Shown here: piece by piece, positions 21,670 to 33,437 of the stretch
Layout of the letters: the number at the start of each line of letters is the position of its first letter
Numbering within the stretch: position 1 is the stretch's first letter
Assembly: GCA_021521415.1 (NCBI GenBank)
Contig: JAIQDT010000027.1
Location: 5,355,001-5,419,000 of the forward strand
Direction of reading: 5' to 3'
DNA from: Bidens hawaiensis
Lineage: Eukaryota > Streptophyta > Magnoliopsida > Asterales > Asteraceae
Length of the DNA: 64,000 nt
The notes under the pieces: generated by a model
Databases searched by the model: none
What the model was told of the DNA's origin: nothing
What the model saw: only the letters and a program-made list of their open reading frames with translations
Program-made: the position numbers and the translations under genes

Positions 21670-24600
21670 ACTCTCTTGGAGTTTTCACAAATGAAGTTGT
21701 GTTCATGCATTCACTATCTGCATTATCAGCTTCTTGTACAACATAATCTTTCTCATTTGAGAAATCTCTCACATCAACAGTCTTTATCACTTTGGTTTCA
21801 ACCTTGGGTTTCCAAAGAAAACCTTGAGGTTCATAACCATGTTTCAAAAGATACTTTTCATCACCAGTGAGTTCAGTTGGTTTCTTTCTTGGGAAGATAC
21901 CTCTGTTTCTTGTTTTCTCACTTCTTGGTGATCCTTGAAAATCATCAGACTTCATAGATTGTGTGTTCTTGTTGGGAATAATTCTCAAGGGTTGAAAATT
22001 CTTTTTCACAACCTTCTCAGACTTCATAGGAGATAAACTTCTTCTCACTGATTTAGTCACAGGTTTCTTTGTCTTGACCTCAGTTTTCTTTTCTTTCCTT
22101 GTCCCTTCAGCTGACCTCAAACTGTTCTCACTTATGATTTCATTTCCACACACCTATCCTTTTCCCAGGTATGCATCATACTTTTGTTTGTACAAAACAA
22201 AGTCTTGTACATACTTTGTTTCATCAGGAACATGAAAGGGTTTGAATTTGAATCTCTCATTACATGAGTCAGTGTGGTGACCATATTCATCACATTTCTT
22301 ACACCAAACCTTTCCCTTGTATTTTTCATGTTCACTTCCTTTCTTGAATCTTTCACTTGTTTTGGGTGCTTTGACTCCAAGAGTTTTCTGATTCTTCAAA
22401 CCATCAAAGTCAATTGAGAAGGGTACAAACTCATCAATCTTGATGTCTTGTCTTTCAGTTTTGCTCTTGACAAAGACAATTTTCTTCATAATCATTGTTT
22501 CCTCGTCAATGTTCTCTTTGTATCTTTCCTCGTCAATGTTCTCTTTGTATCTTGACTGCCTCTTCTCATATTCTTCTAAAGTTTCCACTTCTCCAATATC
22601 AAGCACCTCATGACTAGAAAAGACTGGATAAACTGGGATAAAGTTTTCAACATCAACTGTTCCAGTCACCTTTTTCTTGTTATTTTGCTTTTTCCTTTCC
22701 AACACAGCCTTGCTTGGTGGCCTGACTGCATTGTAGCTTATCTTCTTCCTTTCACAAATGTCAAAAGACACATGCTCTCTCTTCATTCTTTCATTCTGTT
22801 TCTTCATTCTTGGTGTGACAAGTGGATACATTGGAAGTTTATCAATTGATTCTGGTTTCTTCACTCTTCTACCCCTTTTAGCAGCTTTGATTTCTTCATC
22901 AGTGATCTGATCACTAAAGTCACTCAAATCATCTTTATTGAGATCATCAGAATCAAAGTCATCTTCAGAGACTTGAATTCCAATTGATTTTTCTTCTTTC
23001 ACCTCTTCCTTAACCACAAACTCTCCTTCTTCATTTACCTCAACATTCTTGTACAAATCAATAAATTTTTCCTTATCTTCAAACACTTCTCTAAATTGTT
23101 GTAGATAAGCATCTCTCTTCTCTTTGTCAACTTTGGGCATAAAATTATAGTTGAATGGAGGTGGAACTGCCTTGTATTTGTCTTCTTCTTTTACTTGGTT
23201 CAGAATACCACAAATGTTTCCTGTGGAGACCATGTTTTTTAGAAACTCATTCTCAATTTGTATTTTTATGTTCTGCATCTTTTCCTCAACAATCATCTTC
23301 TTTAGTCTATGTATCTCAGTGATGTATCTGGTTTGAGCTCTGTAACTAATCATACAATCATTTTCCAAACTTTTTATCTTTTCTTCATTGATCAGTTCAC
23401 TTGCCTTATAGCCATTGATGATACTTTGTTTCCTAAAACACTCACCTTCCAGCTTGCCTACTTTTGTTTTCAATTCATTTATAATTTCATTTAAATCAAC
23501 ATTAGGAGCAGAGTGTACCTGAGATGATGATCCAGCCTCTTTCTCAGCAATAGCCATCAAGGCAACATTTTCTCTTGATATGTCTTCTTCATGATTGCTC
23601 CAGTCAAAATCTCCCTCTTGTTGTGCAGCCAAAGCTACATTCCCTTGGTTTCTTGGTTGATTTTGATTGGTTCTGTTTGAGTTGGTTGGAGCAGTTTGAA
23701 GGCTTAGGTTTTGATTGTTGTTTCTTTGAAAGCCTTGATTCTAAGGCACAACTTGTTGATTGTTCATTTGAGGCTGTTGAAAGTTGTTGAAGTTGGGATT
23801 ATAGTTGTTGAAGTTGTTGGGATTATTGTTGTTGAAGTTGTTGTTTCTTGACTGATTCTGTTGGTACTGTTGCTGAGGCTGTTGATTTCTTGGTTGATTC
23901 TGAAATTGATTCATTTGAAAGTTTCTTGGCATGTTGCACTCTCTGGAAAAATGACCTGGCTGCTGGCAATTATAACAGATGGCTTTTGACTTGTCAAAAC
24001 CAATTCTTTCATTTGGCCCTGATAGAAGTGATCTACCAGTCCTGTTGTATAGCCTTTTGCTTCTAAGAGCCAACATGGCAGCTTGCCATTTCAGATCCAT
24101 GTCCTCCAAATCATCAGCATCTATTTGTTCCAAATCATCTTGAACAATGCTTGTATGAACCATGTTCTTTGCTACAAAAGCATTATAAGACTCAGTGAAC
24201 ATTGAGAGCAATCCATGATAATCAGATCCAAGAATTCCATTACCACCAACAAAAGGTGCATGTCCACTTGCCATTGAGGGTGAATCACTATCTTCCAAGA
24301 GTTGAACATTGAACCTTGATTGGTTTTGTGGTTTGCTTGAACTACCACCAACAAAAGCTTTAATGTTCATTGGGTTCCTCTATGATGGGAATCTGTTGTT
24401 GGTTTTTGGTTGACAAGTTTCCCATAGGTGCAATGAGAGCATTAGTAACCTGAAAACATGGCTTCTCTTCTTTGATCATTCCATTTTCAGTCATCTCTAT
24501 TTCTGTAGCCTGAAGGAAGCACACTACATCATCCACTTTCAAATCATTGAAATTGGGCTTTTGGAGAATGAATTTGAAGACAGTGTACCATTCCTTATCC

Positions 24601-25118
24601 TTAGGCATTGAGTTAAGCAGCTTGGTATTCAAGTCAAAATCAGTCATGACATAGTCAGTGGTCCTTAGCTCCTTCACAATTTCTAGAAATATTTCTAGAA
24701 CTGACTTCAATCTTTCTCCATCTTTATATTTGAATCTTTCTAGCTGTTGTTTCAGCCTTTGTTTCTTTATCTTCTTCAACTCAGTATTACCCTCATACAT
24801 CTCAAGGATGGCATCATACATTGCCTTGGCAGTTGTATGATGTGCCACCTTGGTCAGAATCTCCCAATACAAAACTAGCTTAATCATAGCTAAGGCAATA
24901 TCATCCACCTTTCTCAATCTTTCACGCACAGCTACAGTTGCATTTGCATTTGCACCTTCAGTATTGTCTTGTGGACCATTCTTGATTGAATTCCACATGT
25001 CCACATCATTATAGCAAACAGCTGCTTCAAATAAGACCTTCCATTTTGTGAAGTTTTCCTGTCCATAGAGTCTAGGAATCTTATTAGTAGACACCTCTTG
25101 TTCTTTATAACCAGACAT
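21530..25118 (-). pseudogene. Element B gag, disrupted
   Basis: The start is the ATG at 25118 (MSGYKEQE). The UBN2-like gag domain (FTKWKVLFEAAV, KAMYDAILEMYEG, LLNSMPKDKEWY) is followed by the zinc knuckle CYNCQQPGHFSREC, a Gln/Asn-rich low-complexity region (about 23,750-23,900), a coiled coil, an acidic region and the second knuckle CKKCDEYGHHTDSC (about 22,290). A basic and acidic tail runs on to the protease. Frame breaks occur near 24,365, 23,740 and 22,153. The two-knuckle layout with a long spacer is shared with the D and E gags, although the sequences differ. Confidence 0.87.
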
Positions 25119-25397
25119 TTCGAAAATCAACCTCAGAAAAATAAATTAAAAACAATCAGATCTGAGAACCGGTTTTTCAGATCTGATGAATCTGGTGCAA
25201 TTAGAACAAGATTAGAAAGTAACAGTTTAAACTTTAATTGAAATAAGAAAGAGAAAACACCAGAAAGTTGTAGATCTGGACTGAAATGAAGAACAGAGCA
25301 GCTGACGTCACTCTTTAATGGAACAGTGTATTGCTTACGTCATTGTTCTTCAGATCTTCAATCAGCAACTAATTTCTTACTAAAATAGCAGTGACCA
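25119..25397 (-). promoter_or_regulatory. Element B leader with TGACGTCA and TTACGTCA
   Basis: This short leader between PBS and gag carries the palindrome TGACGTCA (25303-25310) and TTACGTCA (25335-25342). Element C keeps both at the same spacing (41454-41461, 41486-41493). Such ACGT-core sites are typical bZIP targets, but binding here is inferred. Confidence 0.45.
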
Positions 25398-25409
25398 GCT
25401 CTAATACCA
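25398..25409 (-). promoter_or_regulatory. Primer binding site, element B
   Basis: The minus strand reads TGGTATTAGAGC, one base different from the canonical initiator tRNA-Met complement TGGTATCAGAGC. It lies two bases from the LTR. Confidence 0.85.
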
Positions 25410-25411
25410 CT

Positions 25412-26195
25412 TTTAAGGTCCCTGATTGTTGGTAGATCATTAACAAATTAAGTCATAACTCACACAATAATGTGTTGACAAGAGAACTAATGACGGGTTG
25501 CTATATATAGAATAAAAACTGTTTGATAAAGGCAGAATCAATAACAAAAGATTTAGTTGTTGAACAATTAATCAAAGGTAACTATCACACAAGATTCACT
25601 CAAAAGATTTCCATTTATATAATATAAATCATACAAACGATAATCTATCTAGGGTTTCTTGATGGGAAAGTTATATCCGTGCGATTCTAGGAATAGTCGT
25701 CACTTATAGGCCTGACACCTCCTTTACAGCTGTCATTCCTTCTAGAAACCCTAAATATAACGTACATATTCAAATTACATATTCAAAGCTATGCTAAGTG
25801 TAAAATAAGTCATCCGGGTAGGCTTTGTCTTCTCCGAGTAGACTTTGTGCTCTGCCTTCCTTGGTAGACTTTGGTAACCTTGAAGTGTGTTCGGGAACAG
25901 TTTCCGGGCAGACATTTAACTTTCACCGAGTAGACTTCAATCTTCTTGATCTTATCAAACTTTGCCCGGAAAGATCTTACGAGCATCCTTGTTCTTACGA
26001 GCATCCTTGTTCTTCCATTCACTAAAGAAGACTTCTTGAAGTCAACCTTGCCCGGTAGGCAAGATATCATGCCCAGCTAAGTAAAACCTTGCCGGATGTC
26101 TTAGGTGTTCCGGTTCCATAATTGGCGAATTCTAAGGAGGTTGAGAAGATTCCAATCTTCCTTATGATCATTTTAGGTCAAATCTCGACTCAACA
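25412..26195 (-). mobile_element. Element B 5' LTR
   Basis: It is 784 bp, from TTTAAGGTCC to CTCAACA on the plus strand. Its inner plus-strand end begins TTT rather than TG, as does the partner's left end. It contains a local duplication of ACGAGCATCCTTGTTCTT (about 25980-26015). Several CCGGGTAGGC and CCCGGAAAG motifs lie within. Confidence 0.85.
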
Positions 26196-26200
26196 AGAGA

Positions 26201-26911
26201 GAAGATCCTCAAGCTTGTATACCCGCAAGCATCCAACAAACACCCTTGTATGCTAGGATTTGATAACACTTTGCACACAAAACCCTTCTTGTGTTTCTTC
26301 TTCCTTGGACCGATTTTGGGAGAGAAGAGAGAGAGAGGAGACAGTATTGCATTCAAAGTTATTAGTGTAACTTGTGTTGTGTCCCAAGAAATATATGAAA
26401 GAGAAATAAGTTTAAACAAAAAGGGTTGGAAGTTTCCCCCCAAAGTGACTGGTCCTACCAGAAAATATTTTCTCTTTCTTTCCTGACAACTGACTAATAC
26501 TCCATGTATTAGTCTAATGACTAATACTCCATGTACCAGCTGCGGGACTAATACTCCATGTACTAGTCTCAAGTCTATTGAAACTTTATGACATTTAACA
26601 CTTTTAACATGTCATATGTTTCATGCAATATATTATAACCATTATCATATATATATTATTTAACCAACTTAAATAATATCATAAGATAATCTCTCTAAAT
26701 GAATTATCCATATAATTTATTGATTCCTCATGTGCAGATATTTAGAAACCAATTTTCTAAATATCATAAGTGTTAATATTTATTTGTTACATCATATCTC
26801 CAATAATATTATGGTGTTTGTCTAGCTTGTTATTGGGTATGACCCGACTTGGATCATAATGTACTAGTCACATCAGTTAAAATATGTGTCTTGGGCAGAC
26901 TGATTCCAACA
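26201..26911 (-). mobile_element. Element F 5' LTR, part 2
   Basis: It continues the F LTR after element B and ends GATTCCAACA. Together with part 1 it gives an LTR of about 960 bp with TGTTGG/CCAACA ends. F was inserted into the aORF of element G; the G sequence resumes at 26912. The rest of F is outside the window or replaced by E and A. Confidence 0.75.
26491..26570 (-). repeat. Tandem motif array in F LTR
   Basis: Three copies of GACTAATACTCCATGTA (one preceded by AACT), spaced about 30 bp apart, each followed by a YYAG-type end. It is this family's counterpart of the motif clusters in the other LTRs. Confidence 0.8.
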
Positions 26912-27372
26912 GTTCAAGACCCCTTCCAGGGTGTAAAACCCTGAACAATGTGGTGTATCAAAAACCTGTAAAGGTTAGGGTACATTCCCTTTTTAAACTG
27001 TCCTTCGTGGACATCACCTTAGTAACCCATAGTCTCCTGAAATATTTTTAGTAATCGGTTGGTGGAGACATGGATTGAGGCTTCCACGACATCATTTAAT
27101 TGTAGGCTCGCCCGTATGAATTGTTTAGTGATTATAATCTCCTGCCTGGAAACAGTAGCCTCTATATGCCTACCTCCTGCATCATAAAATAGTTGTGCCG
27201 AATGCCAAAAACCCAAGTGATGATTTCGATATATGACCGGGCACTCTGTTGGTGAAAATATGAGATTTGATCTTTGAAGTCATCTTATCATCAGTTCAAC
27301 AAGTTGATTATCAGCAGTTACTTGAAGCAGTGCACACATCTTGTGTTTCTTTTCAAACGGATACGTCTCCAT
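26912..27372 (-). pseudogene. Element G aORF, N-terminal fragment
   Basis: The start is the ATG at 27372. Visible words are KHKMCALLQVT, VIYRNHHLGFW, GRRHIEATV-like GGRHIEATVSRQE and LYRFLIHHI, matching the N-domains of B and C. In-frame TGA/TAG changes occur near 27275 and 27020. It stops at the insertion point of element F; the remainder lies outside the window. The leader upstream resembles that of element C. Confidence 0.82.
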
Positions 27373-27741
27373 AACTGTTCAAACACCAATAAAAACACAT
27401 TAAAACTAAAAAAATTAGTTATAAAGTTCACAACTTTGTCATGTTTTTGGTTACAATATAAAGAATAAATAAAAGACTTTCTCTATGAACCTGTTCTTTG
27501 ACAAATTGTAAACCTACATAGAAAAACAGAGATGCTAGTTAAGATGAAAATTAAAAGCCCCAATTCCGTATAATCAGTTTCGGAAAACAGTCGATTGATG
27601 CTTACCGAGTCAGTATTTGTGGGCTGACAAATTTAGGTTTGGAAATTTGTTGAATGTTTGAGATTCTGGAATAAGTTGTGTAGGCAATAATGCAATAGTG
27701 GGAAGAGAGAAAAGTGAAATGTAAAATTTCTCTAAGTCCCT

Positions 27742-27751
27742 CTTATATACC
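27742..27751 (-). promoter_or_regulatory. TATA box of the G aORF promoter
   Basis: The minus strand reads GGTATATAAG followed by AGGGA, about 375 bp before the aORF ATG. Element C has the same GGTATATAAGAGGGA about 370 bp before its aORF. Upstream lies the large motif array at 27830-28850. Confidence 0.65.
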
Positions 27752-27829
27752 GTTTGAAAGTGAGTTTTAAATGCATTTTGTCGTTTTGTTCATGAATAGT
27801 GCCAAAAATTTATTTTTAAATGTATTAGC

Positions 27830-28850
27830 ATAAAGCTTGCTCGTTAAAGTATATTTTACAAAGCTTGCTAGGTAAAGTTCATTTGCAAAGCTTGCTCGTT
27901 CCAAAATTGTTCAGATATTTAAGGTAATTAAAAATAACACTAAGTGGATAGGATGAAAGAAGCTTACTCGAATATACAAGATTGCTTGAGAAATAAATCA
28001 CAAGACAAATAATTAACTATAATGCATCAAATAGGCAACCTTGCTAGGAATCAATAAAGAATCCTCAAATTATAACTTAGAGATATTTCTAATTGTCAAC
28101 CTTGCTCGAATATCTGAATTTCACAAACCTTACCCGATATACTTAATAGACTTAACAAGTTTTTATTCAAGTTTACTTTAAACGAAAGTATGCCCGAAAA
28201 TACTTCAAGAATGCAAAGTGTGCTAGAGAAGACTTATTTATCCTTTGATATACAAGTATGCTCTAAACACAAAGTGTACCCGAAAAAGTGAAGTTTGCTG
28301 GGAATTTTCTGAAGTTTACAAGTATGCTGGGAGAACACTTGGAATGGGTAACTATTTGACAAGTATGCCCTAAGCATTAAGATTGCTCGGTAAACAAAGT
28401 TTACTTGAAAACCCTTGTAATTTCAAAAAATAACACCAAAAAATATGAAGTATGCTAGACAAATACAAATTTCAACTAAAGCATTCAAGTTTACTCGAAA
28501 CAGATTTGTAAACCATATTCATACATGTATCACACAATTATCAAGTATGCTTGACAAAAACAACTTTCTAAACATCCAAGTTTACTCGAAAGTATAAGAT
28601 TATCAAAGTCTACCCGATAATACATGAATAATTCATTTGAGTACAGGTAATCATCAAGCTTACTCGAATATCTTAAACATTCAATCAAAACAACTAGGTT
28701 TGCTAGAATAGTTCAAAAACATCAAATCTTGCTAGAATTAACATATTCAGACAGTTTCAAACATTTAGCTTGCTCGAATGAGTTAAACATCCTATCAAAA
28801 CATCTAAATTTGCTAGAAAGTTCAAAAATCATCAAAGCTTGCTAGAATTG
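27830..28850 (-). repeat. Dispersed motif array (AAGYTTGCTCGAA-like), element G linker
   Basis: By eye there are about 28 copies of a 10-13 bp motif in about 1 kb, one every 35-40 bp. The plus-strand consensus is AAG(C/T)(T/A)TGCT(C/A)GAA, with ACCCGA and GCCCGA variants. All are in the same orientation, separated by A-rich filler that is not itself repeated. The LTRs of elements C and B carry related motifs (CCTTGCCCGG, CTTGCTCGG, TTGCTAGG). It is neither a tandem microsatellite nor a CRISPR array. Confidence 0.8.
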
Positions 28851-29194
28851 ACATATTCAGACATATTCAAGGTTAAACTGCAACTCTTTTTGACTTAAAC
28901 ATATTTAAAACAATTTTATCATCAAATATCACTATTTAAGAGCAAATGGTGAAGTAAGTGATCAAATTCCAATTATTTCTTTCCATCTCCTTTTGTTTTA
29001 TGAAAAGATCTTAACATGGGATCATATTGATTAAGTCACCTCTCAATACTTCATTCTCAGTATTATTATGGTAGATCAGACAGGTTAATAGCAGGTCTAG
29101 ACTTAGCATGATTTTCATTACATTTTGTTGATATGCTTAAGGTTCAATTAATTTGCATAATTCAAAAATGGATAACACTTATTGTGCTATGATG

Positions 29195-29255
29195 TCTCAT
29201 ATATCTTCTCAAAGCTTATTTAGCTTTCCCCATATCACCCCAATTTGACTTCAAC
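29195..29255 (-). promoter_or_regulatory. Conserved linker block 2 (G copy)
   Basis: On the minus strand GTCAAATTGGGGTGATATGG, then GGAAAGC and AAGCTTTGAGAAGATA, matches element A at 1581-1645. Element D has a shorter version at about 50470-50515. Confidence 0.7.
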
Positions 29256-29580
29256 CCCCTGATATTTGGTCAAAATATTTTGTATGACGGAACATATAAA
29301 TTTTTATGATTTTTTCTTTTCACAACTTTCAAACATACTGAGGTTGAACGTTGGGCTTACATGTCACACAATACGGACTTACATGCCTTTCATTCAAGAT
29401 GTGACATGGACTTATTTTTATGCCCCCATCTCTGTAGTTCTATAATTAACTCTCATGTTTGCATTTTTCTCAAAATATGTGAACATTTCAACTTTTGGTT
29501 GATAAAGATAAACATATTGCTAACATATGTTATTTGTCAGATGTATAAAATGTTTCATTTTTGGTGATCAGATACCAACA

Positions 29581-29634
29581 GGCTCGAGTATGACTGGGTA
29601 ATCACTATTCTGCCTATCATTCAGAGAGATTTAT
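29581..29634 (-). promoter_or_regulatory. Conserved linker block 1 (G copy)
   Basis: On the minus strand GAATGATAGGCAGAATAG, then GATTACCCAGTCATACTC and GAGCC, matches element A at 1272-1314 with few differences. Confidence 0.75.
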
Positions 29635-30376
29635 CTTGAAACATGCATATTCAACAATGTATCTCCACATTAAGATTAGCATTTTTGTTATGTTTATATC
29701 ACCTCAGTTTTTACACACCATGGAAAGCAACCATACATATTAATGACTACATTAATTGTCTGTTTAGCCTATTAAATCCATATGATTAGCATAAATAACC
29801 AATGTACTATCATTTCCCAAAGGTTGGATCAATTTGCATTGATTACCTTTTAAGCTTCTACAAAGCTTTGAACTGAATAATCTTATCATGTCTCAGCACC
29901 ATACAACTTGCTCACTTTGTCAAAATCAATTTTCTTGGAAAAAATTCTTTTGCAAAATATTAATTTGAGCATACAAGTTTGACACAAAAACTTAGCTTTG
30001 ACACAAGCAGTAGGTAACATATTCAGGAATAATCAGAACATCAATGACATATTTAGCACTAACAGAATCAACATAATCTACATCTAAGACAGATTATGCA
30101 AAGGTTATCCTATCCTAAACACATCATCAGTTCAAATTATCCAAGTAACCCAGAATTTCAGATAAGCACACAGATTCATCATTTCAAATCATAAGCAAAC
30201 ACATTTATCCTAATATCACACACATTTACTGAATTTAAGCAACTTAAGCATCAAAAACCCATAAGTCACACAAATAATCATTCAAAGAACATATCTGTTA
30301 AACATGCATACAATCACTACTTTCATTCACAAGACCATCAAAATAATCCGTTAGCACAGTCCGCACACATCATTAA

Positions 30377-31390
30377 TCAGACCTCATCAGAGTTGATCAT
30401 TCCCAATGCTTTCAGGAGAAAATGGAATTTTTTTTTATCTAGTGGCATTGTGAATAGGTCAGACTATGTCAACTCTTTTCATTTCAATCAGTCCTTTCTC
30501 ATTACAATCTCTAATGAAATGATGTCTGATTTCAATGTGTTTGGTCTTAGAGTGTTAGACTGGGTTCTTAACAATGAATTAAGCAGCAGTATTGTCAATG
30601 AAGATATGGGTGTTCAATAAATTCAAACCATAAGTCTAGTAGTTGGTTCTGAATCCAAAGGACTTGTGCACAACAAGCAAATGCAGCAATGTACGCAGCT
30701 ACAGCAGTTGAGATAAACACTGTAGTTTGCTTCTTGCATTGCCAAGACACCAGCATGTCTCCCAGAAATTGAAATCCACCAGATGTAGACTTTCTACTCA
30801 TATTGCAGCCATCATAGTCACTGTCAGTATAACCAATCAGATCAAAGGCATGGTTCTTTGGATACCATATCCCTAAATCAGGTTTCCCTTTCAAGTATCT
30901 AAAAATTCTCTTGACAGTAGTCATCTGAGACATCTTTGGACTTGATTGGAATCTTGCACACACCGAGACAGCAAACATAATATCTGGTCTTGAAGCAGTC
31001 AGATACATCAGTGATCCAATCTTTGCTCTGTATTCATGTTCATTAACAGGCTCCCCCTTTTCATCAGCAATTATCTTTTCATGAGTGTCCTTTGGAGTTG
31101 AAGCAGTCTTGAGATCTTCACATTTGAACTTGTTCAGAATGTCCTGCACATACTTTGATTGACAAATGAATATACCATCTTTCTTTTGTTAAACTTACAA
31201 CCCCAGAAAGAAATTCATTTCACCCGTAGAGCTCATGCAGTATTTGACTTCATGACTTCTTCAAATTCCAAGCACATCTGTTCATTAGTAGACCCAAAGA
31301 TGATATCATCTACATAAACTCGTAGAAGAAGTAAATATTTTTCTCTCCTCTTGTAGAAAAGGGTCTTGTCAATTGATCCCCTTTGAACCT
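30377..31390 (-). pseudogene. Element G pol, RT end and RNase H
   Basis: The RT part shows YVDDIIFGST (about 31310) and ILNKFKC. RNase H shows SLMYLTASRPDIMF, YTDSDYDGC and SWQCKKQT. The catalytic EAEY is changed to VAAY, removing the active-site Glu. Stops and frameshifts follow from about 30595 to the C-terminus GMINSDEV, ending at 30377. At the high end homology stops in the RT at QRGSID and the PBS region of element H begins, so the 5' two-thirds of G is lost. Confidence 0.85.
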
Positions 31391-31396
31391 CATACA

Positions 31397-32273
31397 CCAT
31401 ATCAGAGCCTCGGGCTCGTGTTTACTTCTGGAAAACACATCAATTCGTTCTATTTTGAAAATTTCATAGTCAAAGTCATACACGGTTCAAAATTCTTCAA
31501 TTAGTCACGTGTTTACAGTTCAAAAATCAAATTGTTTCGGTGGTTTGATTCGTTGATACATACTATTCATTTCTGTTGGAGTGATTTTTGTTAATTCAAA
31601 CCGAAAATAAAATCAAGAAACTAATTTTGGGCAGTTTGTTACAGTCTATCTTCCGTATAAGTGTGAACAATTTGGCCGTATAAGTTTTTCATTATCTTCC
31701 GTATAAGTGGGTTTGCATTTGGACGTATAAGTGAAGGTCAAAGTTAACGGCGGAATTAAGTAATCAAGTTTGATGTTTTTGAGTAGCCACATTTTGATTG
31801 AAGACAATTAAAAATTGTATACATTGTAGGGTCGCCCCATATTGATTGATAATGTGGACGGCTAATTGAAACAATTACATGTTAGCCGCATACATCCACT
31901 CATTTGTCAATCTAAACGTGGAGACTTGAAACTGTTTTAGGGTGGTCAAACAAGGACGGCTCAATTGAAATAACTTGGATGTATAATTTGTTTTGGGTTT
32001 TGCCCTCCGTATAAGCTTTACAAAGTGGTGATTGGTCCGTATAAAGGGATTTGGGTCAACAATATACGACGGATAACATTGTCTTGAAGCCGCATAACAT
32101 TTAGTCAAATAAAGATAGCAGATTGATTGTTTCACGAGTTGCCACATAATAAATCTGGTCAAACTTGACAGCATAATTAATTTGATTGAAACGGTTTCTT
32201 TGCGCCGCGTATTGATTGAACTTAAAATTATCTTGCTGCTGCATATTGATGCATGTTTCGATTAGCCACATTT
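31397..32273 (+). mobile_element. Element H PBS and leader, part 1
   Basis: CCATATCAGAGCC (31397-31409) resembles the iMet primer site TGGTATCAGAGCC on the plus strand. The leader that follows is full of CGTATAAG and CCGTATAA motifs (31657-32045). The 5' LTR of H is missing: its place is taken by element G pol, so a deletion joined G to H close to the PBS. The leader is interrupted by element C at CATTT (32269-32273) and resumes at 42725. Confidence 0.6.
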
Positions 32274-33426
32274 TGTCGGTCCCAAATGATCACTCACACT
32301 CACTATTAAGTCATAACTCACACAATAAATGTGTCGACAAGAGAGTTAATGACAGTTGCTATTTTGGGTAAGAAAACTGTTTGTTAACGGCAGAATCAGA
32401 AACAAACAGAGTTGTTGCTAGAGGATTAATAAAATGTAACAGATACAAACAATCACTCAAAAGATTTCCATTTATATAAAAGATTTATACAAATGATAAT
32501 CGATTAGGGTTTCTTGTTTGGAAAGTTTTATCTGTACAATCCTAGGACAGCCGTCACACTCAATATCAGAGAATATTCGCTCAGAGAAAAGTGGCTAATC
32601 TGTAGTAGGTGTGCCCTAAATTATTCCATTTATAGGCCTGCCACTACCTGACAGCTGTCCCATCTTCTAGAAACCCTAATGATTAAGACATATTCAAATT
32701 ACATATTCAGAACTATACTAAGTGTAAAAACAGGTCTTCCGGGTAGACTTTGTATTACTTGTCTTCTCCGAGTAGGCATTGTGCCTTTGTCTTCTACAAG
32801 TAGACCTGGTAACCTTGAAGTGTGCTTGGGAACAGTTCTCCGGGTAGACTTTACTTAGATTATTTTCCTAAGAAAATACTCACCTAGCAGACTTCAAGCT
32901 TTTTGATCATATCAAACTTTTCCCGACATGATCTAACGAGAAACCTTATTCTTCAGAGATCCTTTCAACTCCTTGCTAGTGAATAACTTATTATAGAAGC
33001 AAAGTGTGCTGGTAACACTATTGCTTGCTCGGAGTTGAACCTTGCCCGATGAAGTCCTTAGAGATTCTTTATCTTCCATCAAGCATGCCCCGGCCACTAT
33101 TTTATTAATGAATACCTTGCCCGATCTTCCAAATACTTGGCTTCAAGAACTTGGTTAGCCAAGAGCCTACTCAGAAGTAAACTCTGCTTGGCTATGAAGA
33201 AAAAGTTTTGCTAGGCATAGTGAACCTTGCTCGGATTGACACTAAAGAAGACTTCTAGAAGATAACCTTGCCCGAAGGACAAAATACCTTGCTAGGTCAA
33301 GTAAACCTTGCCCGGGGGTCCAAGTATGCTCGGATTCCATACATATCCATTTTTGGGGCGGTTAAGAAGATTCTAATCTTCCTTAATTATCTTTAAGTCA
33401 TTTCAAGTCAAATTCTTAACTCAACA
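32274..33426 (-). mobile_element. Element C 3' LTR
   Basis: It is 1,153 bp, from TGTCGG to CTCAACA on the plus strand. It contains about 15 copies of TTGCCCGG, TTGCTCGG or TTGCTAGG-like motifs in the segment 32980-33340. Confidence 0.88.
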
Positions 33427-33437
33427 ATCTCCCCAAG
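33427..33437 (-). promoter_or_regulatory. Polypurine tract, element C
   Basis: The minus strand reads CTTGGGGAGAT directly before the LTR. Confidence 0.8.

Larger units (their letters stand above)
11263..26195 (-). mobile_element. Element B, complete nested Copia element
   Basis: The 14.9 kb element is bounded by direct LTRs and flanked by the 5-bp duplication AGAGA (11258-11262 and 26196-26200). Read on the minus strand its order is LTR, PBS, gag, pol, Gypsy fragment K (replacing the end of pol and the linker), aORF, PPT, LTR. All ORFs are broken. Confidence 0.88.
28851..30376 (-). other. Element G linker, upstream half
   Basis: Non-coding sequence between the pol stop and the motif array. 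It contains the conserved blocks described separately (29195-29255, 29581-29634). From 29640 to 30376 I see only A/T-rich sequence without ORFs or repeats. Confidence 0.65.

Noticed and set aside
26168..26572. ORF of 134 codons on the minus strand
   Set aside because: It crosses the end of the element B LTR into the F LTR and reads through the GACTAATACTCCATG repeat. No gene is supported.
27820..28880. CRISPR-like regularly spaced repeats
   Set aside because: The motif is only 10-13 bp, degenerate, and lies in a plant retrotransposon linker. There is no uniform repeat length and no cas gene.
31397..31409. Intact 5' LTR of element H to the left of its primer site
   Set aside because: The left side is element G reverse transcriptase, not LTR sequence, so the LTR is missing.
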